From Bubalus kerabau (lineage: Eukaryota; Chordata; Mammalia; Artiodactyla; Bovidae), in assembly GCF_029407905.1 (NCBI RefSeq), contig NC_073630.1, forward strand, positions 36,853,001 through 36,917,000: a DNA stretch of 64,000 bases, given 5' to 3'. The notes below the pieces were generated by a model that did no database searches, was not told the DNA's origin, and saw only the letters and a program-made list of their open reading frames with translations. Shown piece by piece: positions 10,436 to 20,370 of this stretch (positions are counted from its first letter, which is position 1; the number at the start of each line of letters is the position of its first letter). A program made the position numbers and the translations under genes.

Positions 10436-11290
10436 AAAAAAGAAAATGTGGTATACCTATACAGTGAAATATTATTCAGCCTTTAAAAGGAAGAAAATCT
10501 TGCCAAATGCAAGAACATCAATTAACTTGGAGGACATGATACTAACTGAAATAAGTCAGTCACAGAAGGACACCTGCTGCATAATTCTACAGTAACTTCC
10601 CTACATACAAACCTTCAAGTTGCAAATCTTCAAAGATGCTAACATTCGTCCCATCAGTGTCAGGCATGAGTGATATTGAGCTTGTCCTCCACCTCCTACT
10701 GCTGAGGCTCCATCAGCTTCTACCGTCTCTCACATCCTCTCCTTCCTCTGTTGGTGACTGTTCTTGCCTGTTCACTTGCCACCAGGCCCTGTGTACCAGC
10801 TGTCGTACTGTGCTGCTGTTCTTTTCCAGGTACTCTACTGTAAGATTAAAAATGTTTTCTTTATTTCTGTGTTTGTTTTTTAAGTATCACTTGTGTAAAA
10901 AGTACTATAAACTTATTACAATACAGTATTAATAGCAGATTGTGTTAGTTTGGGCACTTAGGCTAACTTTGTTGGACTTACAAACAAAATGGACTTAAAA
11001 CCCGCTCTCAGAATGGAACTTGTTTGTATGTAGGAGACTTAGAGTAGTTGTATGAGGTATCTGAAATAATTAAATTGATAGAGACAGCAGAATGGTGGTT
11101 TCCAGGTGCCGAGAGGAGAGTGAAATGTTTAGCTGCTATTCGAGGAGTATAAAGTTTCAGTTATTCAAGATGAATGACTTCTAGAGCTCTGCTATACATC
11201 ACTGTGCCTACAATGGACAATTCAGTATTGTGCACTTAAAAAATTATTGAGGGTAGATTTCATATATCAGGGTATCATATACCTCTTTCT
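10436..11290 (+). mobile_element. Second old L1 (L1M-like) 3' end, interrupted by a DNA transposon
   Basis: The left part (10436-10587) resembles the L1 tail region (GTGAAATATTATTCAGCC..TAACTGAAATAAGTCAG). The right part (11047-11290) resumes in typical L1M 3'-UTR sequence (GTATGAGGTATCTGAAATAA, CAGAATGGTGGTTTCCAGG, TTGTGCACTTAAAAAATTAT). The two halves are separated only by the Tigger-like element at 10590-11044, so the L1 is the older insertion. Confidence 0.7.
10590..11044. mobile_element. Tigger/pogo-like DNA transposon, internally deleted, nested in L1
   Basis: The ends are inverted repeats. The left starts CAGTAACTTCCCTACATACA; the right read in reverse complement is CTCTAAGTCTCCTACATACA. 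The element is flanked by TA on both sides (10588-10589 and 11045-11046), as expected of Tc1/mariner/pogo insertions. The interior (GGACTTACAAACAAAATGGA, GGGCACTTAGGCTAACTTTG) resembles terminal regions of Tigger elements. At 455 bp it lacks any transposase; the 98-codon ORF at 10636-10932 is terminal-region sequence. Exact family and orientation are not certain. Confidence 0.72.
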
Positions 11291-11499
11291 GTTTTACAGA
11301 TATAAATATTTAAATTGGTGGCTTATTTTGACATAAAATTGATAAATATCTATTGTAGAGAATGTAAAAAGAACAACAGGCAAAAAGACAGAAAAATATA
11401 ATGCCACCAACCATAAATAATCAGTGACTAACATTTAGAAATATCTATAGTCATATATTTGAATGTGTTTGTACAGTTACTTTCCTGTGGTTTTTATTC

Positions 11500-11735
11500 T
11501 TTTTTTCCATTTAGTCATACATTATAATCATTTTCAAGTAACTAAATATTTTTGAAAAATACTACTACTGTATGTGTAATGATCCCTGCATGTGCTATAA
11601 ATTTATAAAGATTATCTTACATTTAGACTGTTTCACATTTCTCACTATAATAATAAAAGTGTCTTCAATTTCATTAGGATAAATATTTCTTCATATCTCA
11701 GATTATTTCTTTAGAATGGCTTCATACTCCAGCTA
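11500..11735 (-). mobile_element. Possible very degraded L1-like fragment
   Basis: The order of short blocks (GTTTCACATTTCTCACTATA..AGGATAAATATTTCTTCATA) resembles the antisense of L1 regions reading like 'ttgctattataaataatgctgc .. aggataaattcc'. The similarity is weak and based on recall. Confidence 0.3.
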
Positions 11736-11794
11736 TCATTAATAATATACCACAAACAATAGTAATACTACAACTACTATTGTAGTATATAGCT

Positions 11795-11915
11795 AGGCAC
11801 TATTATGAGTGTCATTTCATTTGATCATCTCAAAAATCCCATGAGGAAGCTTTCGTTATCCTCTTTTTGCTAATGCAGAAATCCAATCTGAGGCTAAGTA
11901 ACTTGATATTAGTTA
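11795..11915 (-). mobile_element. MIR SINE fragment, antisense
   Basis: The plus strand shows the reverse complement of the MIR core: TAGGCACTATTATGAGTGTC, then CATTTGATCATCTC, CCCATGAGGAAGC and GAGGCTAAGTAACTTG. Divergence is high, as expected for a pre-eutherian SINE. Confidence 0.7.
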
Positions 11916-11964
11916 AAACAAGCAAACTAAAAAACACTTTGCCTATTGACTAAAGAGGTTTTAA

Positions 11965-12160
11965 GGGCCATGCTGCCTGGGTTTAAAGCCCACTTCCTCC
12001 CTTTACTGCTTATATGGCTTTGGAAAAGTTATTTAAATTTTTTGGGGGGACTTAATTTTTTCATCTTTAAGATGATGATATTTAAAAGTGCTTTAATGTT
12101 TTATTGTGAGAATTAAACAAGGGATACATGCCCAACATTTAAAGTAGCTCCTGGTTAGTA
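11965..12160 (+). mobile_element. MIR SINE, sense
   Basis: The MIR order is recognisable in the plus strand: GCTGCCTGGGTTTAAAGCCC, TTTACTGCTTATATGGCTTT, ATCTTTAAGATGATGATA, GTGAGAATTAAACAAGG, then AGTAGCTCCTGG. It lies about 50 bp from the antisense MIR at 11795-11915. Confidence 0.72.
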
Positions 12161-12840
12161 AAAATAGCTTAAGGAATGTTTGCAAATATGAAATTGGAGC
12201 CTTCTGAGAGGACTATAACATTAGAATCCCTAAAACACAGTACACTGACAATGAATCCAAGCAGTATGACTAACTGCGCTATTTCCTTTATCTTCTACAG
12301 AGTTTTCAAATATGTGTACATATATATTCAGTTGGATTTGGAGGCAAAGAAGCTGACTGTTTTCCAATACCAGGGTACTTAGAAGGCAGAAGCATTAGAT
12401 CAGCTCCCTGGAAGACATTTGAGATCAGAAAGAAATGAGATCAGAATGGAAGTTCAATAGTAACAGGTGATTAGAATTTCAGTAGAAAGATAACAATAAA
12501 AATATATCCTACTTTATGTAAATGCAGGTATGAAATTTCCTGAGAGACACTGATTAGGGCATTGGAGTTAAATTTAAATATATTTCAACAAAATTTTTAG
12601 CTCAGTATGAAATGATGATGAATGATTAGATTGGGTGGAAAGCTGAATTCAGTTTTGGACCTGTTGAACTAGAGGTGCACTCTGTCTTTTAAGTAAGGAA
12701 TTCCCATAGAGCTATATGTGCAGTTCACCTCATAAGGATAAGGATTCGACATATAAGTGGAAGTAGCTGATGCATGGTTGACATGGAATTATTCATATTT
12801 CTGCTTCATGTATATATATGAAATGTATATATACCCATTT
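12161..12840. other. Unassigned sequence, no gene seen
   Basis: About 0.7 kb with no recognised repeat or coding potential. A 68-codon ORF at 12176-12382 has no recognisable domain. Confidence 0.45.
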
Positions 12841-13020
12841 ATGTTAGTCACTCAATCGTGTCTGACTCTTTGACAACCCTATGCGCTGTAGCCTACCAGG
12901 CTCCTCTGTTCAAGGGATTCTCCAGGTAAGAATACTGGGGTGGGTTGAGAGTGGGTTGCCATGCCCTCCTCCAGGAGATCTTCCTGACCCAAGGATCGAA
13001 CCCACGTCTCTCTGTCTCTG
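12841..13020 (-). mobile_element. Bov-tA SINE lacking most of its tRNA head
   Basis: Reverse complement of Bov-tA from the tail (TAGTCACTCAATCGTGTCTG) to CCCAAGGATCGAACCCACGT. The rest of the head is missing. A small internal duplication of GTGGGTTG is visible around 12941-12958. A 40-bp palindrome follows immediately. Confidence 0.88.
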
Positions 13021-13022
13021 AT

Positions 13023-13062
13023 ATTTACAAAAAGTAAAATATATATTTTACTTTTTGTAAAT
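13023..13062. repeat. 40-bp perfect palindrome
   Basis: The 20-bp left half ATTTACAAAAAGTAAAATAT is followed directly by its exact reverse complement, with no spacer and no mismatch. The symmetry breaks at 13022/13063. It is AT-rich and lies just beyond the truncated head of a Bov-tA. Confidence 0.97.
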
Positions 13063-13575
13063 TCTAAAGTATATATGACAAAATATCAAGAAATAAAACT
13101 AAATCAGAGGTGGAAATATCTGAGAAAAAGAGTTAAAATTTGTAGCGCTAAATGAATGACAGTAAGTTTCTGTGGAGATGAATGCAAACTATTGAGTACA
13201 ATACTTTGCTGAAAGCTTGAGTCATCAGTAGGGTAAAATCTATAAAAATAACTAGGACTGAAGGAAATTTGAACAATTATTTTATCCTTTAACATATTTT
13301 AGAATTTTTACGACTTTTAAAGTTTTAAAATATTTACAAGTAATATATTTTTACGTTGGATAAAACTATATATTGAAAATATAGTTATTTCAACTCTAAA
13401 TGGAAGTGGAAACAATTAGTTTTATTCCACAATTATTTTATCTACTTGAGCACAAAATTCAAACTCTTAATCATATCTTATTTAACCCTATCAAATTTTA
13501 AATTAAGAGAATTTATGAATTATAATATAAAAGTCTTTAATGAAACATTTAGTCACCTGAGTTTTCCAAGGTATT
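13063..13575. other. Unassigned AT-rich sequence, no gene seen
   Basis: About 0.5 kb of AT-rich DNA with no recognised repeat or gene. Confidence 0.45.
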
Positions 13576-13586
13576 ATGTCCATATT

Positions 13587-13862
13587 TGGAGCAGGCAATG
13601 GCACCCCACTCCAGTACTCTTGCCAGGAAAATCCCACGGACGGAGGAGCCTGGTGGGCTGCAGTCCATGGGGTCGCTAGGAGTCAGACACGACTGAGTGA
13701 CTTCACTTTGACTTTTCACTTTCATGCATTGGAGTAGGAAATGGCAGCCCACTCCAGTGTTATTGCCTGGAGAATCCCATGGACAGAGGAGCCTGGTGGG
13801 CTGCTGTCTATGGGGTCGCACAGAGTCCGACACGACTGAAGTGACTTAGCAGTAGCAGCAGC
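13587..13862 (+). mobile_element. BOV-A2 SINE, complete, with perfect 11-bp TSD
   Basis: Two Bov-A monomers are joined by the CACTTTGACTTTTCACTTTC linker and end in a short AGC-rich tail (TAGCAGTAGCAGCAGC). The flanks ATGTCCATATT at 13576-13586 and 13863-13873 are identical, which fixes the insertion boundaries. Low divergence between the monomers and the intact TSD suggest a fairly young insertion. Confidence 0.96.
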
Positions 13863-14209
13863 ATGTCCATATTATCAATTTGTATTTATAATGCAAAACC
13901 ATATGTACAGACTTTCAGCTTAACACAATCTAAATCTGTTATTTACCTTGAGAAAAATAGAATATAATAGAAATATAATCAAGATATATACATGAAATTT
14001 ATATATTTAGGAATACTTTTAGTTTGCGCACATTGAAAAATCACTGGAGGTTTATGGATAAGAAGGCTTGATGTCTTTGAGATCTGGTTGTTTAATAGTA
14101 AAGAGCAATTGGAAAATTAAGGTTAATTTGAGGGCTAATGATGTTTTCATATCAAATTTCCTATATTTTATTTGTAACTTTTTCATTGATTGAAAGATTC
14201 TTTGACATC

Positions 14210-14455
14210 TGTAGTGCTTACAATTTTCAGAAGTTTCACATATATGATTTCATATAATCCCATAATAGCACTTAAAAAAAAAATAGTCCTCTAATCCTGT
14301 ATTGCCTCTCCCCTAGCCCTCTCCCCACTGTTAACCACTAGTTTGTTCTCTGTATCTGTGAGTCTGCTTCTTTTTTGTTTCATTCTCTAGTTTGTCATAT
14401 TTTTTGGATTCCACATATGAGTGATATCATATAGTATTTCCTACAAAATTTTCAG
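14210..14455 (-). mobile_element. Old L1 3'-end fragment, antisense
   Basis: Reverse complement of an L1 end region. The plus strand reads CCACTAGTTTGTTCTCTGTA .. CTCTAGTTTGTC .. GGATTCCACATATGAGTGAT, the antisense of the L1 3'-UTR motif 'atcactcatatgtggaatc'. Left boundary uncertain. Confidence 0.6.
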
Positions 14456-14971
14456 TAAATGTTATTTGATTTGTTGGTGAAAGTGATGTATAAACAGTAT
14501 ATAATAGAAATAGACAAGAGTTTTGTTTGAGGCAAACCGAGTACTATAGCCCAAAAGATAGGCTCAGGAAGCATCCATGTTGTGCTCTGCTGGACTACAA
14601 AATGAGGAAGACTTACAAAGACAAAACTCACAAAATTACATATGCTATTATATTTGTCAAGATGACTGGAACTGCCAAGAAATAAAGGTGCTCTTTAAGC
14701 AAGGATTTTGGGGTCTGAAATGTTTGCACAGTTACAAGGGAAGAACATGAGACTGTAAGGTTGTAGCTGGCAGCTGTTGGCTGATATTGTTTTGAGAATG
14801 GTTGATGGTATCCTTGAGTCATGCAATACAGAAAATTCAAATTCTCAGTGATGCAGGAGTGCTGTGAACCATATACAATGATCATTCCTCTCCATCTTGG
14901 GTGCCTGAAACACAGTTAATTTTTGATTTTTATATGCCTTTTTTTCCCCAATGGTTAAAGTAGACATGTGT
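14456..14971. other. Unassigned sequence, possibly an unrecognised old repeat
   Basis: The segment at 14510-14900 is less AT-rich than its surroundings and has an LTR- or ERV-like texture, but I cannot assign it. The antisense 85-codon ORF (14628-14885) has no recognisable domain. Confidence 0.4.
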
Positions 14972-15178
14972 ACGTGTGTTAGTCGCTCAGTCATGTCCAA
15001 CTCTTTGTGACTCTATGAACTGTAGCCAGTGAGGCTTCTGTCCATGGAATTCTCTAGGCAAGAATACAGGAGTGGGTTGCCATTCCCTTCTCCAGGGGAT
15101 CTTCTCAACCCAGGCATCGAACCATGGTCTCCTGTATTGCAGGCAGATGCTTTACCATCTGAGCCACCTGGAAAACAG
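14972..15178 (-). mobile_element. Bov-tA SINE
   Basis: Reverse complement of a near-complete Bov-tA from GTGTTAGTCGCTCAGTCATG to the head, written as CTGAGCCACCTGGAAAAC. A short purine/pyrimidine repeat (tgtgtacgtgtgt) adjoins the tail. Confidence 0.92.
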
Positions 15179-15382
15179 ACATAGAATGCATATTTAATAG
15201 GCTATTTTGGTTAACTTGGAGCTCAAAATAAGTTGTATATAAGCCAGGATCATTCTAAACAAACATTCTAAACAAACTTTTCTGATCACCTTATTATTAT
15301 CACTCAAATAACCCTTCTTTTGCCTCTTTCTCCTGATTTCCGAGACCTAGTATCATTGTCCCTTTAAGTTCTTCTCTAGTGC

Positions 15383-15576
15383 TAGTGCTAAGTTGTTTCA
15401 GTTGTGTCCAACTCTTTGTGACCCGATGAATTCCTCTTGTCCATGGAATCTTTCAGGTAAGAATACTGGCATGGGTGCCATTTCCTTCTCTGGGGGATCT
15501 TCCCAACCCAGAGATTGAACTGCATCTCCTATATCTCTGAAATTGACAGGCAGGTTCTTAACCACTAATGCCAGCT
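15383..15576 (-). mobile_element. Bov-tA SINE, diverged
   Basis: Reverse complement of Bov-tA from AGTGCTAAGTTGTTTCAGTT through GGGGGATCTTCCCAACCCAG. The head region is degraded near 15540-15576 and carries a small insertion (ATCTCTGAAATTGACAGG). Confidence 0.85.
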
Positions 15577-15660
15577 ATACCAGCCTTAAGTTCTGTACCC
15601 ATTGTTATAAATGCACATCTCAAATGTCCTACAGTCAGTTGTGAGCTAGAGTTGTCCCGT

Positions 15661-15719
15661 ATTTGCTCAAATGGGTGGATTGCTAAATTTTTAGCAATTT
15701 GCTCAAATGGGTGGATTGC
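15661..15719 (+). repeat. Two-copy tandem repeat, 36-bp period
   Basis: The 23-mer starting ATTTGCTCAAATGGGTGG occurs at 15661-15683 and again, identical, at 15697-15719. The 13 bases between contribute to a small palindrome (GCTAAATTTTTAGC). This looks like a local tandem duplication. Confidence 0.93.
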
Positions 15720-15935
15720 AAGAACAGAAGAATTTGTCGTTAAAAACTAAATTATAGTATAATTAAATAACTTAAAAGCAAAATAAATACTTAGAATTCA
15801 TCACTTCCCAATTGTTTTACTACATTCTACTAGTGTCTATATTTGAAGACATGTACAAATGTTGTGGTTTTTTTGTGTTGGAACTGCTAATTTAATAGTG
15901 TGCCACTTCACATTTGTCCCAAACACTGTATTCAG

Positions 15936-16142
15936 GGCTTCCCTGGTGGTTCAGATGGTAAAGAAACAGCCTGTGAATGCAGGAGACCCTTGTTCAATTC
16001 CTGGGTTGCAAAGATCCCCTGAAGAAGGAAATGGCCACTCCAGTCTTCTTGCCTAGAGAATCTCATGAACAGAGGAGTCTGGCAGACTACAGTACATGGG
16101 GTTGCAAAGAGTTGGCAGGACTGAAGTGATTTAGCATGCACA
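15936..16142 (+). mobile_element. Bov-tA SINE with imperfect TSD
   Basis: Starts with the head GGCTTCCCTGGTGGTTCAGA and ends with GACTGAAGTGATTTAGCATG. The flanks CACTGTATTCAG (15924-15935) and CACTGCATTGAG (16143-16154) match at 10 of 12 positions. Confidence 0.92.
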
Positions 16143-16154
16143 CACTGCATTGAG

Positions 16155-17263
16155 TAAGGTTATGTTAGTATCTTGAAATCAACAATGGTGAGGATATTTA
16201 TACTCCTGAAGTTGACATCTGTTACAATTCAGAATTTTAGAGTTATTTTTGTTCCTCGGATAGCTAATTGTTAAACATTTACTAGCATGCAACTAACTAC
16301 AGGTAGAATGAATGAAAGTTTTGCTATGTTATGCTTATATAATGTCTTTGCATTTTGAAAGGATAGTTAGAAATCCACGCATAACTTGGAATAGAATTGT
16401 TTGCATTGTACTTGTTCAGTAAAATTTGTATTTTAGGCGAAAGTTTCTCCTGCATCTCATAAATCATACTCAGTATTCAACCAAACTTTGTCTACTCAAA
16501 ATGTTGACTCATATCTCATGGATCTGCTCATTTTTTCTTTTTTTGCAACACTGTACCTAAATCACAAGAAAAATCCATTGATCAATGCCGATGTTTTGCA
16601 TTTTGGAATATGAAACAAATATATTTAGGATCCCTCAGAAAATGCAAATATATCATTATTTGCATTAATGATAAAACATTAAAACTATGTATCTCCTTTT
16701 AGTATGTAATCATTATTAAAGAAAAATATAAAATAGAGTACTTGCATAAAAATGTTTATTGGGGTTGTGGATAAAATATAATTGTCTTTATTATAAAAAG
16801 ATTGATTTACAACCTCATGAAATAAGCAAAGAGGTTTGGTCAGCTTACCAATGTGTTTTGAAGCAAAATACTTATATATGACTTAGTCTGACTTTATGGT
16901 TATTCATGATAAGGTGAATTTTAATTGAGTTTTATATAGCATTATGATAAAATATTTTGTTTTGTATCACCTTTTTAGAATAATATTTACCCAATATAGA
17001 TTCCTATATGTAAAGAGTTTCTTAATTTTTCTGAACTAATTATCACATATATATACCTATTTCTTGGCATTTAAGTTTGGAAATTATGTTGGGTGATATA
17101 CTTTCTGTAGATCAATATAAAATAGTTGATATTCTTATAATGTATCATGTGTTTAAGTGACAAATTGTGGAAGACAGGCTCTGAGATTAAAATTGGCTTC
17201 TGGAAATTGCAACACCTAAACAAAAAAATTTACATAATGAGAACTTAATTCTCCTTTTCTCTT
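16155..17263. other. Unassigned AT-rich sequence, no gene seen
   Basis: About 1.1 kb of AT-rich DNA with no recognised repeat, RNA gene or coding signal. Confidence 0.45.
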
Positions 17264-19602
17264 GTTTTTGTTCACTCCCTAAGTCCTGTCCCACTCTTTG
17301 CTACCCCACAGACAGCAGCACACCAGGCTTTCCTGTCCTTCACTTTCTCCTGCAGTTTGCTCAAACCCATGTCCATTGAGTCAGTGATGCCATCCAACCA
17401 TCTCATCCTCTGTTGTCCCCTTTTCCTTCTGCCTTCAATATTACCCAGCATTATGGTCTTTTCCAATGAGTCAGTTCTTTGCATCAGGTGGAAGTAGGAG
17501 CTTCAGCTTCAGCATCAGTCATTCCAGTGACTATTCAGAGTTGACTTCCTTTAGAATTGACTGCTATGATATCCTTGTAGTCCAAGGGACTCTCATGAGT
17601 CTTCTCTATCACCATAGTTCAAAAGCATCAATTCATGTGTTCTCAGTCTACTTTATGGTCCAACTCTCACATCCATAATTGACTACTGGAAAAATGATAA
17701 TTTTGACTATATAGACCTTTATTGGCAAAGTGATGTCTCTGCTTTTCAATATGCTATCTAGGTGTGTCATAGCTTTTCTTCCAAGGAGCAAGCATCATTT
17801 AATTGCATGGTTGCGGTCACTGTCTGCAGTGATTTTGGAGCTGAAGAAAGTAAAAAATTTCAGTTGTTGTTTCCACTTTTTCCACATCTGTTTCCCATGA
17901 ATTGATGGGAACAGATGCCATGATCTTAGATGTTTGTATGTTGAGTTTTAAGCCAGCTTCTTCATTCTCCTCTTTCACCCTCATCAAGAGGCTGTTAATT
18001 CCTCTTTGCTTTCTACCATTGCTGTGGTATAATCTACACATCTGAGGTTGATATTTCTCCCAGCAAGCTTAATTCCATCTTGTGTTTCATCCAGCCCAGC
18101 ATTTCACGTGACGTACTCTGCATATAAAGTTAAATAGAGTGATAATATACAGCATTTATGTACTCCCTTCCCAATTTTGAACAAATCCATTGTTCAATGT
18201 CAGTTTTAACGGTTGCTTCTTGACCTACAGACATATAGGTTTCTAAGGAGACAGGAAAGGTGATCTGGTATTCCAATCTTTTTAAAGAATTTTCAAGTTT
18301 GTTGTGACCCACACAGTCAAAGACTTTGTGTTATTTGTTGTTCAGTTTCTCAGCTGTGTTTGACTCTTTGCGACCCCATGGACTGCTGTACGACAGGCTT
18401 CCCTGTCCTTCACCATCTCCTGGAGTTTGGTTAAACTCATGTCCAAAGGCTTTCGTGTAGTCAATATAGCAGAAGTAGATATTTCTCTGGAATCCCCTTG
18501 CTTTCTGTATGATCCAACAAATGTTGGTAATTTGATCTCTTGTTTCTCTATCTTTTCTAAATCCAAATTGTACATCTGAAAGTTCTTGGTTCGCGTACTG
18601 TTGAAGCCTAGCTTGAAGGATTTTGAACATTACCTTGGTAGCATCTTAAATAAGTGTAATTGTATGGTAGTTTGAGCATTCTTTGGCATTGCCTTTCTTT
18701 AGGATTGGAATGAAAACTGACCTTTTCCAGGCCTGTGGCCATTGATGAGTTTTTCCAAATTTGCTGACATATTGAGTGAAGCACTTTAACAGCATCAGCG
18801 TTTAGGATTTGAAATAGCTCAGCTGAAATTCCATCACTTCCACTAGCTTTGTTTGTAATACTTCTTCCTAGGGCACACTTCACTTAATACTCCAGAATGT
18901 CTGGCTCTAGGTGAGTGACCATACCATCATGATTATCCAGGTCATTAAGATCTTTTTTGTATAGTTCTTCTGTGTATTCTTGACACCTCTTCTAATATCT
19001 TCTGATTCTGTGGATACTTGCTATTTCTGTCCTTTATTGTGCCCATATTCGCATGAAATGTTCCCTTGTATCTCCAATTTTCTTGAGAGATCTCTAGTCT
19101 TTCCCATTATATTGTTTCTTCTATTTCTTTACATTGTTCACTTAAGAAAGCTTTCTTATTTCTCCTTTCTATTCTCTGAAACTCTGGGCATTCAGTTGGA
19201 TATATATTTCCCTTTCTCCTTTTTATTTTGCTTCTCTCCTTTTCTCAGCTATTTGTGAGGCCTCCTCAGGCAACCACTTTGCCTTCTTGCATTTCTTTTT
19301 CTTTGGATGGTTTTGGTCACCACCTCCTATACAATGTTATAAACTTCCATCTATAGCTATTCAGGCACTCCATCGATCAGATCTAATACCTGAATCTGTT
19401 TGTAACTTCCACTGTATAAAGGGATTTGTTATGTTATACCTGAATGGCCTAGTGGTTTTCCTTATTCAATTTAAGCCTGGATTTTGCAACAAGGAGCTCA
19501 TGATCTGAACCACAGTCAGCTCCAGGACATTTTCTGCTGACTGTATAGTGCTTTGCCATCTTTGGCTGCAAAGAATATAATGAATCTGATTTTGCTATTG
19601 TC
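17264..19602 (-). mobile_element. BovB LINE, antisense, 2.3 kb, older subfamily
   Basis: Read on the minus strand, this is the longest BovB in the window. It extends from the 3' end (plus strand GTCCTGTCCCACTCTTTGCT) through the RT region into the endonuclease region (plus strand GGAGCTCATGATCTGAACCA, TTTGGCTGCAAAGAATATAA). The ORF is fragmented into many pieces. The catalytic YADD has decayed to a CVDY-like reading near 18030. Antisense ORFs at 17272-17484, 17817-18041, 18130-18312 and 18608-18883 are its remains. It contains a nested BovB 3'-end fragment at 18332-18444. Confidence 0.9.
18332..18444 (-). mobile_element. BovB 3'-end fragment nested inside another BovB
   Basis: About 113 bp of BovB 3' terminus (plus strand GTTCAGTTTCTCAGCTGTGT .. 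CACCATCTCCTGGAGTTTGG) interrupts the RT region of the surrounding BovB. On either side the host reads AAAGACTTTGTGT and AAAGGCTTTCGTGT, an imperfect duplication of one site that serves as a TSD. Host and insert have the same orientation. The antisense ORF at 18331-18630 crosses the junction, giving an artificial fusion of RT sequence with BovB tail sequence. Confidence 0.85.
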
Positions 19603-19773
19603 CTTCTCTTCTATCTCTTCCTCAATCACACACCACCCCTTCTTCTTCTTGTTTATTCACGTCATCTTCCATGACTAGCTCATTGCTATAAACAGCAGAA
19701 GCTCTGAAAATACTTATGCAAAACTCACACATTTCAGAACATCTGTAATGCCCTCTTGTTGATTTTGGACTAG
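19603..19773. other. Unassigned sequence between BovB and the U1 copy
   Basis: Short stretch with CTTCTTCTT-rich pyrimidine runs. No gene is seen. Confidence 0.45.
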
Positions 19774-19811
19774 ATATACTAACAACTTCTTCTTCTTTTT
19801 TTTTTTTTCCC

Positions 19812-19975
19812 CAGGGGAAAGCGCGAACGCAGTCCCCCACTACCACAAATTATGCAGTCGAGTTTCCCACATTTGGGGAAATCGCAGGGGTCAGCGCATC
19901 CGGAGTGCAATGGATAAGCCTCACCCTGGGAAAACCACCTTCGTGATCATGGTATCTCCCCTGCCAGGTAAGTAT
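19812..19975 (-). pseudogene. U1 snRNA retropseudogene, full length (164 nt), antisense
   Basis: Read on the minus strand, this is a complete U1 snRNA sequence. It starts with the 5' splice-site recognition sequence ATACTTACCTG at 19975, includes the Sm-site region (AATTTGTGG) and ends CGCGCTTTCCCCTG at 19812. Compared with my memory of mammalian U1 it has two substitutions, at U1 positions 53 (C to T) and 80 (T to C). The 3' end is followed by three bases and a 13-nt A tail (T13 at 19796-19808 on plus). ATATACTAACAACTTCT occurs on both sides (19774-19790 and 19974-19990), a TSD of about 15-17 bp. Tail plus TSD indicate L1-mediated retroposition, so I call it a pseudogene although the body is nearly intact. 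Confidence 0.95.
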
Positions 19976-20059
19976 ATACTAACAACTTCTAATGAATATA
20001 AAATGTCAGAAGTAATGTGATTTTTCTTCTGAAATTAAATTATATAAAAATTAAGGCTT

Positions 20060-20345
20060 CCTTCTTCTAAGTTAGTATCTCTGGCTGTCTCTCAAATTGC
20101 TTTTACTTGAGAAAGCCAGATACATTTTTTTGAAACAGCCCTTTGGAGAGGTCCATGTGAGTATGGGCAGAAGGCAGTATCAAGACTTGAAAATGGATCT
20201 CCCCCAATGGAGCCTTGAGATGATTGAAGTCATGGCTCACAAATAATTGAAGCTTCATGAAAGACCTTGAGCCAGAGAACCCAGATTCTTGATGCATAGA
20301 AACTGTATTATAATAAATATTTATGTTTTAAACTTTAGGGATATT
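20060..20345 (+). mobile_element. Probable MaLR (MLT1-like) LTR fragment
   Basis: The block GACCTTGAGCCAGAGAACCC, followed by a degraded GATTCTTGATGCATAGAAACTG and AATAAATATTTATGTTTTAA, resembles the polyadenylation end of mammalian MaLR LTRs. It is solitary and highly diverged. Subfamily and left boundary are uncertain. Confidence 0.5.
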
Positions 20346-20370
20346 AAGTTATATAGAATTAAAAGAGACT

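Noticed and set aside
19812..19975. U1 copy as a functional snRNA gene
   Set aside because: A poly(A) tail and a TSD directly bracket the 164-nt body, and no upstream snRNA promoter element is recognised.
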